Below, in pieces: positions 1-11,282 of a stretch of DNA of 43,685 nt. The notes beneath the pieces are model-generated. The model was not told the origin of the DNA, did not search any database, and was given only the letters and a program-made list of their open reading frames with translations. The translations under genes and the position numbers were made by a program. The stretch's first letter is position 1, and every line of letters starts with the position of its first letter. The stretch comes from Smittium culicis. Lineage: Eukaryota; Kickxellomycota; Harpellomycetes; Harpellales; Legeriomycetaceae. The DNA lies in assembly GCA_001970855.1 (NCBI GenBank), contig LSSN01002601.1, positions 1-43,685 on the forward strand, in the 5' to 3' direction.

Positions 1-370
1 AGTCGCGCCATAGTAACAATGTGGCTTTGTCTAGCGCCAAGCTTCAAAAATTAGAACATATGAAATATCCAATAATATCCTATTTTTGAAGACTTTGGAG
101 CGCATATTAGTTAAAAGCAAAATCTATTGGCCAGTTTATTTACAATTTTAAAAATTGCTTGAGGGTTAATATTGCGGAATAAAATAATCAGTATATGCAA
201 CTTTAAATAATAATGGTTAGGAGAAAACCTTTTCAAAATTATACTTACTTTTAGTACATTGTTACCTTCGACTTTTTGAGTTATATCAAGCATTTTAAAT
301 ACAACAAATTGAAATGAACTAAAACTATCGAACTTTGGAATACAATTTTAAACATCAATTCATCTTTAAA
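1..370. other. AT-rich spacer upstream of the TUL1-like gene
   Basis: No convincing gene. A short minus-strand frame of 60 residues has no recognisable motif and the AT-rich composition of spacer. The region should hold the promoter of the TUL1-like gene, but I can name no element with confidence. Confidence 0.5.
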
Positions 371-3300
371 ATGGAGTTTAATTCATCATTAAGATTTCTA
401 ATTTTTATGTTTTTAATTTGGGTTTTAATTTTCAATGACAATTCAAAATCATCAAAATCGAAAGTAACCGATAAATTCAGAAAGGATTACTTTAATAATC
501 TCTCAAATAGAACTTTTAGGAATTCTACAATAACTGTAATAAGTTTTTCACTGCTAATATAGATTAACTTCATTTATCTTTTCTCTTTTCTAATAGACTT
601 TCTTTGTTTGAAATAGAATTGGCCAAAGCTGGCAGTAGATGAGTTTTCTAAAATTTTTAATCCCAATGCTACAATCGACGATAGCATATTTTATCACAAC
701 ATTTCAGGAATAATGACAGGTATTATTTAAAGAATTTTATAATTTATTAAGTAATTCGCATTACTTGCCCTTTTTTTTATAATTAATATTTTAATTTCTT
801 TAACTAGGAAGCTTTTTGGCAAAAACAACAAATGAAACCACTAGATGGTTTAATAATACAATACCTCCGGAATATCATAAAATAGAAAACCACGATAATG
901 GAGATCTTTTATTCTATTTTAAAGATACTAAAACTTCGATTGATAGTGCGAATTTTTTGGAGGTATTATCTTTTTTTTAACCCAGATTCGCCTATTTTAT
1001 TTTTAACAGTAAAAATTTTTAATGTAGGGATTTTTTAAAGTAACAAATAGCCAAAACAACGAAGTTATCAGATTTGAAGGAATTCATTGGAAATTAAATG
1101 GGACTTTCATTCTATACTCTTTCAATGATAAAAACTTCGGTTTACCCCCAAAACTACTCGATATCATGCCGAATAGTATTACTTTTAACGATACAAAAAC
1201 CATAATTATTGATAAGTATAATAATACCTCTAGTAAAATAGTTCTTGAAGAAGGTATCTTTCAGTATTTTTATTTAAATTTAAATTTATTTATTTTAATT
1301 TTATACTGAACTAATATTTTTAATTTAAATAGATGCATATAACGATTGCAATTATTATATTCTTGGTAAAATTAATTCTATAAAAGGGAACATAACAAGA
1401 GAAGATATGGATGTTTTAGAAAATGAACTAGAAAATCCTACAGGAGAAAAGACAATAAATGCTCCTAAAATTAGTGCGCAATTTGTGTTGTTCTCAGACA
1501 ATTGCAATTCCGTTTTAACTACTGTAGACAATAAAAACATCCAGCCTCCCAGTTCCCTTGTTGGACTAAGGGTTGAACTATATGAAAAAAAAATCAAATA
1601 CGTTGCGTTTTTCTTTTCAATAGTAATTCAGCTTACTCTAAATTATAACTTTTTTTTTGTTTCTAAAACCTTCTTAAATTGTATTTATAAATAGATCAGC
1701 TTAGTTCAAATTATTATCTTTGTAAGACAAGTTGATTACTCTCCGACGCCATCTGTAAGTGTCCTTATTAGCTATTATACTTTGAATTGACACTGATATA
1801 AAGCTTTTTCATAAAATAAATATCATAAAAAAATTTTTTTTTTTTTGTGAACATTAGATTTCAGCTAAAATATCTATTTATACCATGGGGCTGTACTCCC
1901 TTCATGATAGTTACATTTGCTTAATCCTTTTTTCTATTGCAGTCACATTAAGTATTAATCTATTAAATCCTATGCTTTTTCTTAAATTATTTACAATGAT
2001 TTTATAGATTTTATACATCGATGTTTTTTTTTAGAACGAGCCTTTATTCCGCTTAGCGTCCCAATTTTTTTCCCTTTTGTATCACTTTCGATATATGGGC
2101 TTAGGTTCTTGACATCTATTAGTGATGCTCAGATAGCAGAGACAAGATCTGACGGAGATAGATCTATGAACAACAATTCTATCTATTTTACATTTTGTAA
2201 GTTTATTACATAGTTTTTTTTTGATACTATATTATATCTATGGATATTTTCAATAGATGCTTGCTTAATTTTTGGAATGTTTATCTTGTATTGGTATACT
2301 GCTTCTCCATCACCGATCCTTCTATATATTATCTACATTTTCCTAATCATAATCTACTCAATCTGGCTACCACAAATTGTACGGAATGCAATTAGAGGAT
2401 CAAGTAAAGGGCTTAAAATGTAAAAATATTATTAATTAATTTTTCTTTATTTTATACTTTTTTATATCAACTAACACTTTTTTAAAAAAACAAAAACAAA
2501 ACCTCGCAGAGAGTTTATTCTTACTACAAGCTTAAATAGACTATTGTATCCTGCATGTAAGAATATAATTATAAATTAAATATTATTGTTAGTATTTTCA
2601 TCTTTCTATATTTAATCTTCCGGAAATATTTTATAATGCTAGATATTTTGATGTGCCCTGAAAACATTTTCTTTATTAAAGAAAATAAATTTATTTACGT
2701 TTTGATCAGTTGGGTGTCACTACAAGTCTTTATCTTGACTATTCAAGAGTTTTTTGGTCCGAGATGCTTCTTACCAAAAAGCGTATTTATTCAATATCAT
2801 AAAATTATTCCTTTAAATACCAATAGTAATAATACTATTTATTTAAACATTCTATAAATTTTTATTTAGCTTTTCCCTGAAACATACAACTACCATCCGT
2901 TTGTTTCTGTCGGTGATGAAGAGTCTGGTTCTAGCGAGCCAAGAATAAGCACTAACTCTTCTATTTATGAAAACAGAAACTTAGGTGGTACAGAAGCTGT
3001 CGAAAACTCGCAATCAATAACTGAAAGTAATGTAACTCAGCCAGATTTACTGGTAAATGTGGTAAATAAAAACTGCGCAATATGTATGATCTACGTTGAC
3101 ACGAAAGTAAAAACAGGTTTGGTTGGTAGGGCTTCTTATATGGTTACCCCATGTCATCATATTTTCCATACTCCGTGTTTAGACCAAGTAAGATGTTTAT
3201 ATAGATTACCCTCTAGACTACCTTAATTTTTTTAACCAATTCTTTAAACTTTAGGCTTTAGCAATATTTTTTATATTTTCAATGAATTTAAACACTTTAA

Positions 3301-3384
3301 TTAAAAAATTCTTGATACTTTTTACAGTGGATGAGGATAAAGCTTGAATGCCCCGTGTGTAGAGCGCCACTGCCCCCTATTTAA
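371..3384 (+). CDS. TUL1: Tul1/Dsc1-like transmembrane RING E3 ubiquitin ligase, 13 exons
   Basis: Exons read by hand: 371-535, 617-719, 808-962, 1028-1253, 1333-1622, 1695-1754, 1858-1951, 2035-2196, 2257-2419, 2510-2556, 2643-2782, 2870-3187, 3328-3384. They sum to 1980 bases (659 residues), and frame is kept through all 12 GT..AG introns of 60-140 bases. The protein has an N-terminal hydrophobic signal (about residues 6-20), a long lumenal domain with the family's YNDCNYY and FVLFSDNCNSVL stretches, and a membrane region from about residue 302. That region includes the family signature WLPQIVRNAIRG. The C-terminal RING-H2 has C604, C607, C630, H632, H635, C638, C649 and C652, all present. 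Known for the family: Golgi/endosome/ER subunit of the Dsc complex that ubiquitinates membrane proteins; in fission yeast Dsc1 is needed for SREBP cleavage. Yeast Tul1 is longer (758 residues). ATG 371 is chosen because it directly precedes the signal sequence. Assignment is firm; small exon-edge errors are possible. Confidence 0.93.
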
Positions 3385-4601
3385 ACATTTATAAGTATAA
3401 GCTTAAATATTCATAGACCATAATTATTCCAAGTTTTTTATACTTATATCACAACTAGTTTAGATTCTATTATATTTTTTAATTATAAAAGAGCATTTAT
3501 TAATATTATTACTATAATTTTATAATCTTAGTTCACAACTAAGTAAATAAATTTTTTAGGTAATGAGAATATACTTTAAAATAGTTTAAATTTCAAATTC
3601 AGGAAATATTTTATACTTATTCTGGTACAAGTATTAAGTCTGATACGAAATGTTATAAGAATAGATCTATACTATTAAAAACTATTGATAAACCCCATAT
3701 TTATCCATGCCTTATTATTATTTTTTAATTTTTTATCCTATTTTAAATTATTGATTAAAATTTTATTTTACCAAATTTATAGTTTTAAATGTATGCAAAT
3801 TCAAATAATAAACTATTGATGGGTTTTTTCTCAAAATTATTATAAAATAGTTCATACGTATTTACATCTAAATTAGAAAATATATCAAATCAAAAAATCG
3901 AGTACGCATCAATACGATCTTTATTTCATATAAAACAAACATTTAATATATCAGGTTAATTATTTATAAAAAAATAATTAGCTTAAAATTAATTTTTTTG
4001 TTATAATTATATATTATTCTTTTTTACTTTTGGCCAAAAAAAAACAAAAATAGAATCGTTTTTTGGAGCATTCTCAGCTGTTTTAAATACTTATTAGCCA
4101 AGTAAAATTGATTCTTGTGAAATATCTTTTGATTTTTTTTTCTTTTATTATACTAATTAAATTTAAAATTTTACTAATTTGCTCTTTAATTTGGGGGGAA
4201 GGTGCCGCAATTATAATATCTTAGAATCTTGGTTTTAATAATTTCCAAGCTTTAGTATAATTTAATTTTAAACATCATTTATAGCTACTAATTCAAAGGC
4301 CTCGTGGATAAATAAAAATTGAAGAAATAGGCTAATTCTCAATATTTATAGTAAACTCGAATAGTTTAGTTATGAAAGAGTAATGTTAACTTTGGTAGTA
4401 AGATTGTCAGTCCTTACATAGACGGCTGACTATTTTTTTAGCTATAAAAATTAGGCATCGATATGACAGTTAAACAACTAAAAATACAAATTTGAAAGCT
4501 TATTAGCTATTAATAATTGTGAACTCATAAGAAACCTCCTTGCGCGGTTTAGAAATTTATGAATTTTACAATATTTAATAGCGCTGATCCCCGAATGAGC
4601 T
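3385..4601. other. AT-rich spacer, no gene seen
   Basis: No coding region, RNA gene or well-preserved repeat was recognised. The last 200 bases may include the worn end of another family A element: GCGCTGATCCCCGAATGAGCTAA at about 4582-4604 resembles the 3' end of the longer A variant. That is weak. Confidence 0.45.
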
Positions 4602-4734
4602 AATCTATTTCAGGGAGGTATCCGTTCTTGGTCTGCCAAAGCTAAACAGCTGACTTAATAAAAAGCAATACCAATTGTGTGATTTATTATACTTTTTTTT
4701 TGAATCAAGTAAAACAGCTAATAGCTTTCTTTAA
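4602..4734 (+). mobile_element. Degenerate remnant of a family A (long-variant) MITE
   Basis: The start (ctatttcagggaggta) followed by a TTGGTCTGCCAAAGCTAAAC-like segment aligns loosely with the start of the well-preserved variant at 5112. It runs into the TTAA that opens the next element at 4731. Identity is low, so this rests on position and partial similarity. Confidence 0.4.
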
Positions 4735-4922
4735 CCCATTCACGGCGTTAAATCGATTTTGATCTACTAAATCTAGTAAATTAAATTCAAAAATAATAAT
4801 TTAACTCCGAGGGTCATATAACTATCGGTATATTTTAATAAATAAGCAAATAATGAACTTGTAAATAATAAGTGAATCAATAAATTGATTTTTTTAATAA
4901 GGGTTGAGCAGGAATGGTTTAA
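4731..4922 (+). mobile_element. Family A MITE (TTAA, piggyBac-like), copy A1
   Basis: 192 bases from TTAACCCATTC to GGAATGGTTTAA. It carries the family's internal landmarks: a CCGAG box, a GCAAATAAT segment and the AATCAATAAATTGATTTTTTT block near the 3' end. Its closing TTAA is also the opening TTAA of the next element. There is no coding capacity; a minus-strand frame across it is incidental. Confidence 0.75.
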
Positions 4923-5115
4923 CACTATAGGATCAGATGGCTTTTTATGAACAACCAAAATCATCAAACTAAATTACAATATGATAAATCGCTTAAGATT
5001 TATTATATTTTATTGGATAATTTATTCAGACATCCAATAACAAATGATTTTTAATTGGGTTATCCAATTATGATATTTAAATACTTTAAATAGCGTTGAC
5101 CGCAAGAAGGGTTAA
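4919..5115 (+). mobile_element. Family A MITE, long variant, copy A2
   Basis: Starts at the TTAA shared with A1 and ends at a TTAA shared with A3 (GAAGGGTTAA). The interior differs from the main family: it has a GGCTTTTTATGAACAACCAAAATCATC segment in place of GACTATTTTTGACC, and a TTGGATAATTTATTCAGACATCCAATAAC segment. The GCGTTGACC motif near the 3' end is common to both variants. Confidence 0.7.
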
Positions 5116-5310
5116 CCCTTTCAGGGGCGGTAGGCTTTTTTTGAACCACCAAAACTATCCAATCAATAGATAAAGTGATAAATTAAAATAAGATAATGAT
5201 ATTTTATTAGATATTTATTTCAGCTAATCCAATAGCTAATAAGTTTTATTTGGCATATCCAATTGTGATTTTTAGTAAAGTTTAAGAGCGTTGGCCCCGG
5301 AAAGGGTTAA
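5112..5310 (+). mobile_element. Family A MITE, long variant, copy A3
   Basis: 199 bases, from TTAACCCTTTCAGGGGCGG to CCCCGGAAAGGGTTAA. This is the best-preserved copy of the variant first seen in A2, with ends matching over about 14 bases as an inverted repeat. It is the third element in a head-to-tail run A1-A2-A3 in which neighbours share a single TTAA. Confidence 0.85.
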
Positions 5311-5316
5311 ACATTT

Positions 5317-5754
5317 GGGAGATTCTGAATGAAGTGAGCAATTTGATGCAGATAAACGTTATTGGATTGAACATTTTTAAATAGGTAATATTATTGACGG
5401 GATTAGAAAGGCATTTCAATTTTTCTATTTATTTACTTAATTTTGAAATTATTATTTGCAAAATAAAAGAACAAACTATATCATTATATATCACTTTTTA
5501 ACCCTTTCACCGGCGGTAGATTGTTTTTGATCTTCAAAATATGCCAATAGCTTTCAAATAATATACTTTAAATACGAGTTTCGTTAATATATTGGTTTAT
5601 TGTGATTTTACAGCAATTAATAAATATACTTATAAATCATTAACAAATCAATAAATTGATATTTTCTAAGAGCGTTGAACAGGAAAGGGCTAATCCAAAT
5701 TTACAAACTGTTACACTATACAATGTATAGCGATTCCTTCAAAAAGAATCCCCC
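5317..5754 (-). mobile_element. Family C MITE interrupted by a family A insertion
   Basis: The left part (5317-5497) begins GGGAGATTCTGAATGAAGTG, the reverse complement of the 3' end of the copy at 38460. The right part (5694-5754) ends AAAAAGAATCCCCC and matches the other end of the same family. Removing the A element inserted at TTAA (5498-5693, less one TTAA) leaves 246 bases, against 245 for the intact copy at 38460-38704. Flanks are ATTT on the left and ATTA on the right, close to a 4-bp target duplication. Confidence 0.8.
5498..5693 (+). mobile_element. Family A MITE, copy A4, nested in a family C MITE
   Basis: 196 bases from TTAACCCTTTCACCGGCGG to AGGAAAGGGCTAA (last TTAA changed to CTAA). 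The interior shows the main-family landmarks GCGGTAGA, ACTTATAAATCATTAAC and TCAATAAATTGAT. It sits inside the C element 5317-5754, so it is the younger insertion. Confidence 0.85.
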
Positions 5755-5835
5755 ATTAATCTCGTGCGAATTAAAAATTATAACTCTTTTTAGATTATTT
5801 CCTAAAAAGGGCTAAATTATACATTAGAAAAATGC

Positions 5836-6025
5836 GGGAGATTATTTCGAGAAGCGAAACATTTCACATCTAGTTTTTCCTACTTAAAAACATTAATTTT
5901 ATTTTTAGATCTTACTATAAATTATCACTGAACTAATTATGTGAAACAACCAATACCTATACCTAATAAAAATAACCGAATAAAATTTCTATGAAATAAA
6001 TTTCCGCGTCCCCTAAGAATATCCC
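5836..6025 (+). mobile_element. Degenerate family C MITE
   Basis: Left end GGGAGATTATTTCGAGAAGC matches the left end of the copy at 38460. The right end GTCCCCTAAGAATATCCC is a worn match to the family 3' end. Flanking ATGC and ATGT agree at three of four bases. Length is about 190, shorter than intact copies, so an internal deletion is likely. Confidence 0.55.
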
Positions 6026-6084
6026 ATGTACATCACTTCTGTGAGTGCAATTTTCTATTGAATTAAAAATTCTTCACTTTTAAC

Positions 6085-6425
6085 TGTGAGTCTATTTTTT
6101 ATTAGTCTTTTTAGATCATTCTTTGGCTAGTTATTCGATGATCTTGACAAGTCTAATTTTGCTCTATTGCCTTAATTCCATTGCTGCTTGTAATTTCAAT
6201 TCTCAAACCTACTTAAAGCAAAGTCTGGTTTCTTCTTTCGGTTGATAGATTGATCATTTTTTGTTATATTTCAAAGCAAATATACCTGTAGGGGGATTTA
6301 TTTGTATTGATATATTAGTTTTTTTATTCATTGCACAATTCTATTTTTTTTTAGCTTATTTTACATTGATGCTTCTAGTATTGCTACCACACCAATAATA
6401 TTCGGCTTTTTATACCATATTACAA
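6085..6425. repeat. Degenerate dispersed repeat, copy 1 (pairs with 13785-14110)
   Basis: Collinear similarity runs from the TTTTTTATTA block through CTTAATTCCAT, TGCTTGTAA, CTACTTAAAGCAA and TTGATAGATTGAT to ACACCAATAATATTC, each with a counterpart in the same order in the second copy. This copy is the more AT-rich of the two. The repeat class is not identifiable, and neither copy has an open frame of note. Confidence 0.65.
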
Positions 6426-8090
6426 GAAACCTTTATTATTTTATAGTTTAGTATTATTGGTCAAAATTCAAAAGCTTTTTTTTTTTTGTAAAGCTCGTCT
6501 TTTGATACTTTTTCAAGTCCTAAATATTATATTCTACGATCTAATAACAATTGACTATGGTTGTAGACTAGAATTGTGATTTCCAATATTAATGAAATAG
6601 AAAAACATTTTGCTTTAGTGAGTCCATAAAAAACGATTTGCTAATCCAATATTTAAAAGCGAATTATTATTGTTATATGAATTATTTATTTTTTATTTAA
6701 TGTATAAATTTGACATCTATGTTATTCTAAGCTACTTTTTGGTCTCAGAGATTTATTATATTTAGCTTGAATATTATTTGTAACAAAAGAACTTTTTCTA
6801 TTGTAATTTTTCTACTTACCAGCTGAACTTTTATTCTCAATTTCTATTAGTAACTATTATCGAATAAATTATCAGATACAGCCAGTGAATTTATTTAATT
6901 TTCACTAACAAATAAAACTTTAAGTAAAAAATTTTCCACTTCAAATAAGAATAATCTAGTTTGCATCATTAAACTTTATTATTTTATTTATACATCAATA
7001 AAAATAGATAGCCATCTAGAATTCGTATGAGCACTTAAAATTCCAAAAATTTTAATTATTTAACCCTTATATCTTTGCTTAAATATTAATATTATGCCCA
7101 GCATCTTTTACTTTTATCGAAGAGATATTTGAATATTATCATTTATTAGATGAAAAAGCCCAATAATATTAATTTATTTGAAATTCTTAGAATTTTCTAG
7201 CTAATTAAAAGAACAGCCAATCATAATTAAAGCGCTAAGAGTCCAAAATCCAGGTTTAAATGTACCTAGGCAAATATTAAAAATAAAAAGGTTATAACCA
7301 GCCAAGTCAAGGTCCTATTCAAGATTAATTCTTATATCGAACGCCCATTTTGCATAAGCGTTCTTTTTAATTAATGTATAAACTAGGAAAGCCCTAGAGC
7401 CCATTTTAATAGTTTAGCTTTTTATTTAGCATAAAAAATTTTTTTTGTTACGTTTTCAGTTTATTACGAATCAATTCTATTTGATAAAAAAAAAGTGGCT
7501 AGTGCAGATATAATACTTTTTTATTTAAAATAAAAGACTTTTATTAATTTATACAAAATTTATAAAGATAGAGTATATTCTAATCTCGTACAGCTTATTT
7601 GTGTTATAAGTATAGAAAGCTAGACATAAAAATTTAATTCAGCTGTTTGGGTATCTGAAATGAAAATTTTTTAAATAGACTTTCCAGGCGCAAACAGTTG
7701 TTTATTTTTTAAAGTCGAGAATAATCCTTTTATGTTCGCAATAATATTTTCTATTCTTTTAGAGTTAAAATGTATGCTTGTTATTACAGCGAGTATTTAT
7801 TTTCAATGTTTATATTATGTAGCCGCCTTCATATTTAAATATACGCATATATTCCAAGTATAGCTTTGTATCTAGCATTTTAATTACAATCATGAAAATA
7901 ATTTCTAGCATTCTTTAAAACTGTGGCAAGAACAAACTTATTTTTTATTATAAAGTTTTATATTATCCTCCTCAGATTTATCTTCGATAACAACTAACGA
8001 TAATCAACATCTCTTATATATACTAATATATACCAAAACAGGAACGTATCTTTTCAGAAATAAATTTTATTCATAGTAGCATAACAAAAA
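6426..8090. other. AT-rich spacer upstream of the cyclin gene
   Basis: No gene, RNA or clear repeat was seen. The last 100 bases precede the cyclin ATG and presumably hold its promoter. Confidence 0.5.
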
Positions 8091-9181
8091 ATGACTTGGG
8101 ATCTAAGCAATCAAACTATGAGTCTCCTAAAGAGCAACATTACATCTGAGGTTATAGATACTATAGCTAGATTCACTAAAAGTGTAATACAATGCAAATC
8201 AGATTCTATCGAAGCCAAATCTAATAAAAATATCGAATTAGGAAATACGAAAAGTAATTTACTAAGAGAGGATAATAATAAATCCAGTATGGGGTTCCAA
8301 AAAGAAGATAACTCATCAATATCTAAACTAATAAGCTTAAACAAGTTCATATCTAACCTAGTTCTAAGGTCAAAAGTCCAGATAGGGACACTCATTTGTA
8401 CTATTATATATCTAGAAAGGTTAAAAAATAAACTACCATCAGGAGCAAAGGGTATTGAATGCACATATCATCGAATTTTCTTGGCCTCTCTCATAATAGC
8501 AGGAAAGTATCTAAATGATGCTTCACCAAAGAACAAGTATTGGGCTAGGTATTCAGATATTTTCTCTATACCGGAAGTTAATCTCATGGAAAAACAGTTT
8601 CTTTTTTTACTGGTAATTTTAGATAATATTATTGAAGTTATAAATATTTATACGTTCATATATTAAATTTAAAATATTTTTGAATTTATTAGGATTTTGA
8701 TTTAAGAATTGAATGCTCAGATATTGATAAAATTTCTCCATATTTTTCTAAAAATTCTAATTTTGATGTTGAAAAAGTTAAGAGCCAATTAGAATCTTCC
8801 AAACAACGTAATGTGCGACATCCAAAGAGTTACGATGATTTTAACAAAAATAGTAACTATGTGATCAAGGAAAAGGGCCAAAATCAGATACCGGCTACAT
8901 CTTCGATATATCAGTTACAACCACCTACAAAATTACACACTAACAAACAGTATGATATTCAAGCCGACATTTCAACTGTATCTAGAGGATCTCTAGACTT
9001 CAAAAATCCACAATATTTGATGAGTCCAATAAATAAACCTGAAAGTCGAATTCCTTTTAACTCTGAGATGTACGGTATGGTAGCTCCAAAGATAACAGCT
9101 CCTCCACCTGTAAGAAGCTTAGATTTTAAAGCTCATAGGCGATCGATATCAGCATATAATTATGATAAGGTTAGATTCTAG
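8091..9181 (+). CDS. Pho85-type cyclin (PCL1/PCL2-like), 2 exons
   Basis: Exon 1 is 8091-8612 and exon 2 is 8693-9181; the 80-base intron (GTAATT..TTAG) is phase 0, giving 336 residues. Residues about 85-180 form a PHO80/PCL cyclin box: KFISNLVLRSKVQ, then LICTIIYLERLKNKLP, YHRIFLASLIIAGKYLNDAS, KNKYWARYSDIF, EVNLMEKQFLFLL. The splice restores the typical continuation LLDFDLRIEC. Family role (known): activates Pho85-like kinases that control G1 entry, morphogenesis or nutrient signalling; which of these applies here cannot be told. The N-terminal 80 residues and C-terminal 140 residues are low-complexity. The C-terminal part is rich in Ser, Pro and Asn, with an RRSIS site suggestive of phosphorylation. 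Reading through the intron would end the protein at 8666 and lose the end of the cyclin fold, which supports splicing. Confidence 0.9.
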
Positions 9182-9818
9182 ATTTCATAAATTCAAATTT
9201 ATACACCTACCAAAAATTTTATCGCAGATTCTGATATTTACAATTTGTGAAGATTTCTTTATTTACTATTAAATCATAAAAATTAAATTCTATACAATAT
9301 TGCCAAAACAAAACTGTATTAATAGTTTTAAACGGTATGTATTTATTACTGTATTTTACAGTATTTAAGCTTTGCAAGTTTATAAAAACTGCCAATAATA
9401 TTAGCTCTGGTATTAAGCAAAAATATACCGAATCCAACATTAACATATTATTTGCTATAAATTGCTAGATAATTGGATGATAAATCTGCTTTAATCGAAA
9501 AATAAAACTTCAATACATCTTTTTTTTTCAAATTCTCTATCGATTCCAATACCAAAATTTCATTAAATTTATAAAATATATCCTTATGTTAAATATAAAC
9601 GTTATACAATCTCCATTATTATTAAGGGGCTAGCTCTATAAAACGCATAAATATGATAACGGTTTATGAAATAATAATAATCAATCTTATTATTTAAAAT
9701 AAGGAGTGGAATAGAAGAAATTTGAAATTATTATAAATTTGAAATTACAAAGATCCATTTATTTCATTTAACTATTAATAAATTAATAGCAATTATTTTG
9801 AATTTTAATTAGTAGGAT
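9182..9818. promoter_or_regulatory. Intergenic region and probable promoter of the 9819 gene
   Basis: 637 AT-rich bases without a gene. A CTATAAAACG stretch near 9635 resembles a TATA box, about 185 bases before the next ATG. In sequence this AT-rich such a match is expected by chance, so it is only a candidate. Confidence 0.3.
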
Positions 9819-11282
9819 ATGAGTACAAATGAAATCTCAACCTGCAACAAATTATCTAGAAAAGAAAGAATCTCCAAACTTCAATCCAATCCAAATATAA
9901 ACATTAAACCCGAAAATCAGAATATCAAACCCTTTAAACTCTTAGGGAAAAAAATATTTAAACATCAATACACGTTGAAAAATTCCAAAAGCTCTCCATT
10001 TGAAAAAGCGACATCATTTCCTGTTATCGATAATTTTGAAATAATTTACATAAATAACAATGAAAAATTGAACCAAAGTAATGATAAGTATAAAAAATTC
10101 AGTGACGGGGGCTATTTAAATAGAGATTTAACAAAATATACTCTTAATAGTGAAAATTATACAAAATTGAAAATGAGCAATTCAAGCAATTCAAATTCTT
10201 CGCTTAGGATAAATCAAAATATAAATAAAAAATTCATCAATAAAGAAACAAAAGATTCTTTGTTAACAAACTCAGAAACTCTAGATTTATTTCCTATTTC
10301 TGGAAATGTTAAAAACGATGATAACGAGGCTAACCAAAACAAATTAAATTCGATTTCAAAGAAACCCTCAAAATTATCAAAAAAAAAATTTACGGATATT
10401 TCAAGTAGAGATAAAAAAATACTCGGCTCTAATTTAATAGAAGAAAATTTTGTAGCAAAAGCCAAAAATCCGGTATCCAAAACAAGTGAAAATGATGTCG
10501 CAATAAGTAGTAGAAGTAGTGATTATGAGTTTTCTTTAATTAAAACATCGAATATTTTTTCAATTAAAAATATTTTTAAATTTATAGATAACAAACCAGA
10601 AACAATATTAAATTTCAAAGAAAAAAACCACTTGGATCACGGGTTAAATGATCCTGTCCTTGAACAGAGAAAAAGATATTTAAAAAAAAACCTCGATTTT
10701 GATGGACTTGGTTTGAAAGCAAATAAAATAGGGCATAGAAATACTATCAGTTACAAAAATACAAAGGCAAAGTATAACGAAAACTTAGCTTTTAATTTAA
10801 ACAGGAGAAATACTACAGGCGGGTATAAAAAAAATTGCGAATTTCAAGTGGATAATCCTAATTATTTTTCAGGCTCAAAATTTTCCAACCATTATTTAGA
10901 AAATAAGAACGATTACAAGGGACTATTCAACCATCCGCATAATAATAAAAGTAATTTTGAATATACACTAGAACTCGATTCGCTATATTTTTCGAGAAAG
11001 AATAAAAAGAGCGTAAAAAAAACCGGCTTATTTAACAATATTGATATATCAAAAAAGAATGACGTTTTTTTAATAAGGGAACCAAATGATTTTAATCCTA
11101 ATAATAATCCTTATTTTTATGAAGATACTTTACCATCAAATAATTCTGATAAGAAAACAAGTGAAGATATTCCGAATTCTTTTGGGAAAAGAGGTCGCAA
11201 GGTTAGTACAGATAAACATCAAAATAAACTCGTTCGTAAGCTTTCGGTATTACTTGGAAAGTTTAAAATTAAAAACAATTGA
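9819..11282 (+). CDS. Asn/Lys/Ser-rich basic protein of unknown function
   Basis: One uninterrupted frame of 487 residues. In DNA this AT-rich, 1.46 kb without a stop is strong evidence of coding. I recognise no family. The protein is hydrophilic throughout, with no membrane segment or signal peptide, and is dominated by Asn, Lys, Ser and Asp. It contains many basic-plus-Ser/Thr patches (KLSRKERISKL near residue 12, KKPSKLSKKKF near 182, GRKVSTDKHQNKLVRKLSV near 457). The last 30 residues are strongly basic and less repetitive and may be the conserved part. This would suit a disordered regulatory or nuclear protein, but that is inference. It follows the cyclin gene on the same strand 637 bases downstream; a kinase-substrate link would be speculation. 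No intron is needed. Confidence 0.65.
   Translation: MSTNEISTCNKLSRKERISKLQSNPNINIKPENQNIKPFKLLGKKIFKHQYTLKNSKSSPFEKATSFPVIDNFEIIYINNNEKLNQSNDKYKKFSDGGYLNRDLTKYTLNSENYTKLKMSNSSNSNSSLRINQNINKKFINKETKDSLLTNSETLDLFPISGNVKNDDNEANQNKLNSISKKPSKLSKKKFTDISSRDKKILGSNLIEENFVAKAKNPVSKTSENDVAISSRSSDYEFSLIKTSNIFSIKNIFKFIDNKPETILNFKEKNHLDHGLNDPVLEQRKRYLKKNLDFDGLGLKANKIGHRNTISYKNTKAKYNENLAFNLNRRNTTGGYKKNCEFQVDNPNYFSGSKFSNHYLENKNDYKGLFNHPHNNKSNFEYTLELDSLYFSRKNKKSVKKTGLFNNIDISKKNDVFLIREPNDFNPNNNPYFYEDTLPSNNSDKKTSEDIPNSFGKRGRKVSTDKHQNKLVRKLSVLLGKFKIKNN

Noticed and set aside
4773..4967. 64-residue minus-strand frame
   Set aside because: It spans the junction of two MITEs and has no counterpart in other copies.
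4731..5310. CRISPR-like array of repeated units
   Set aside because: The units are about 196 bp with inverted ends and shared TTAA junctions, with no short direct repeats and unique spacers. They are MITEs in a eukaryotic genome.
8111..8464. 117-residue minus-strand frame
   Set aside because: Antisense shadow of the cyclin exon, which has clear family motifs on the plus strand.
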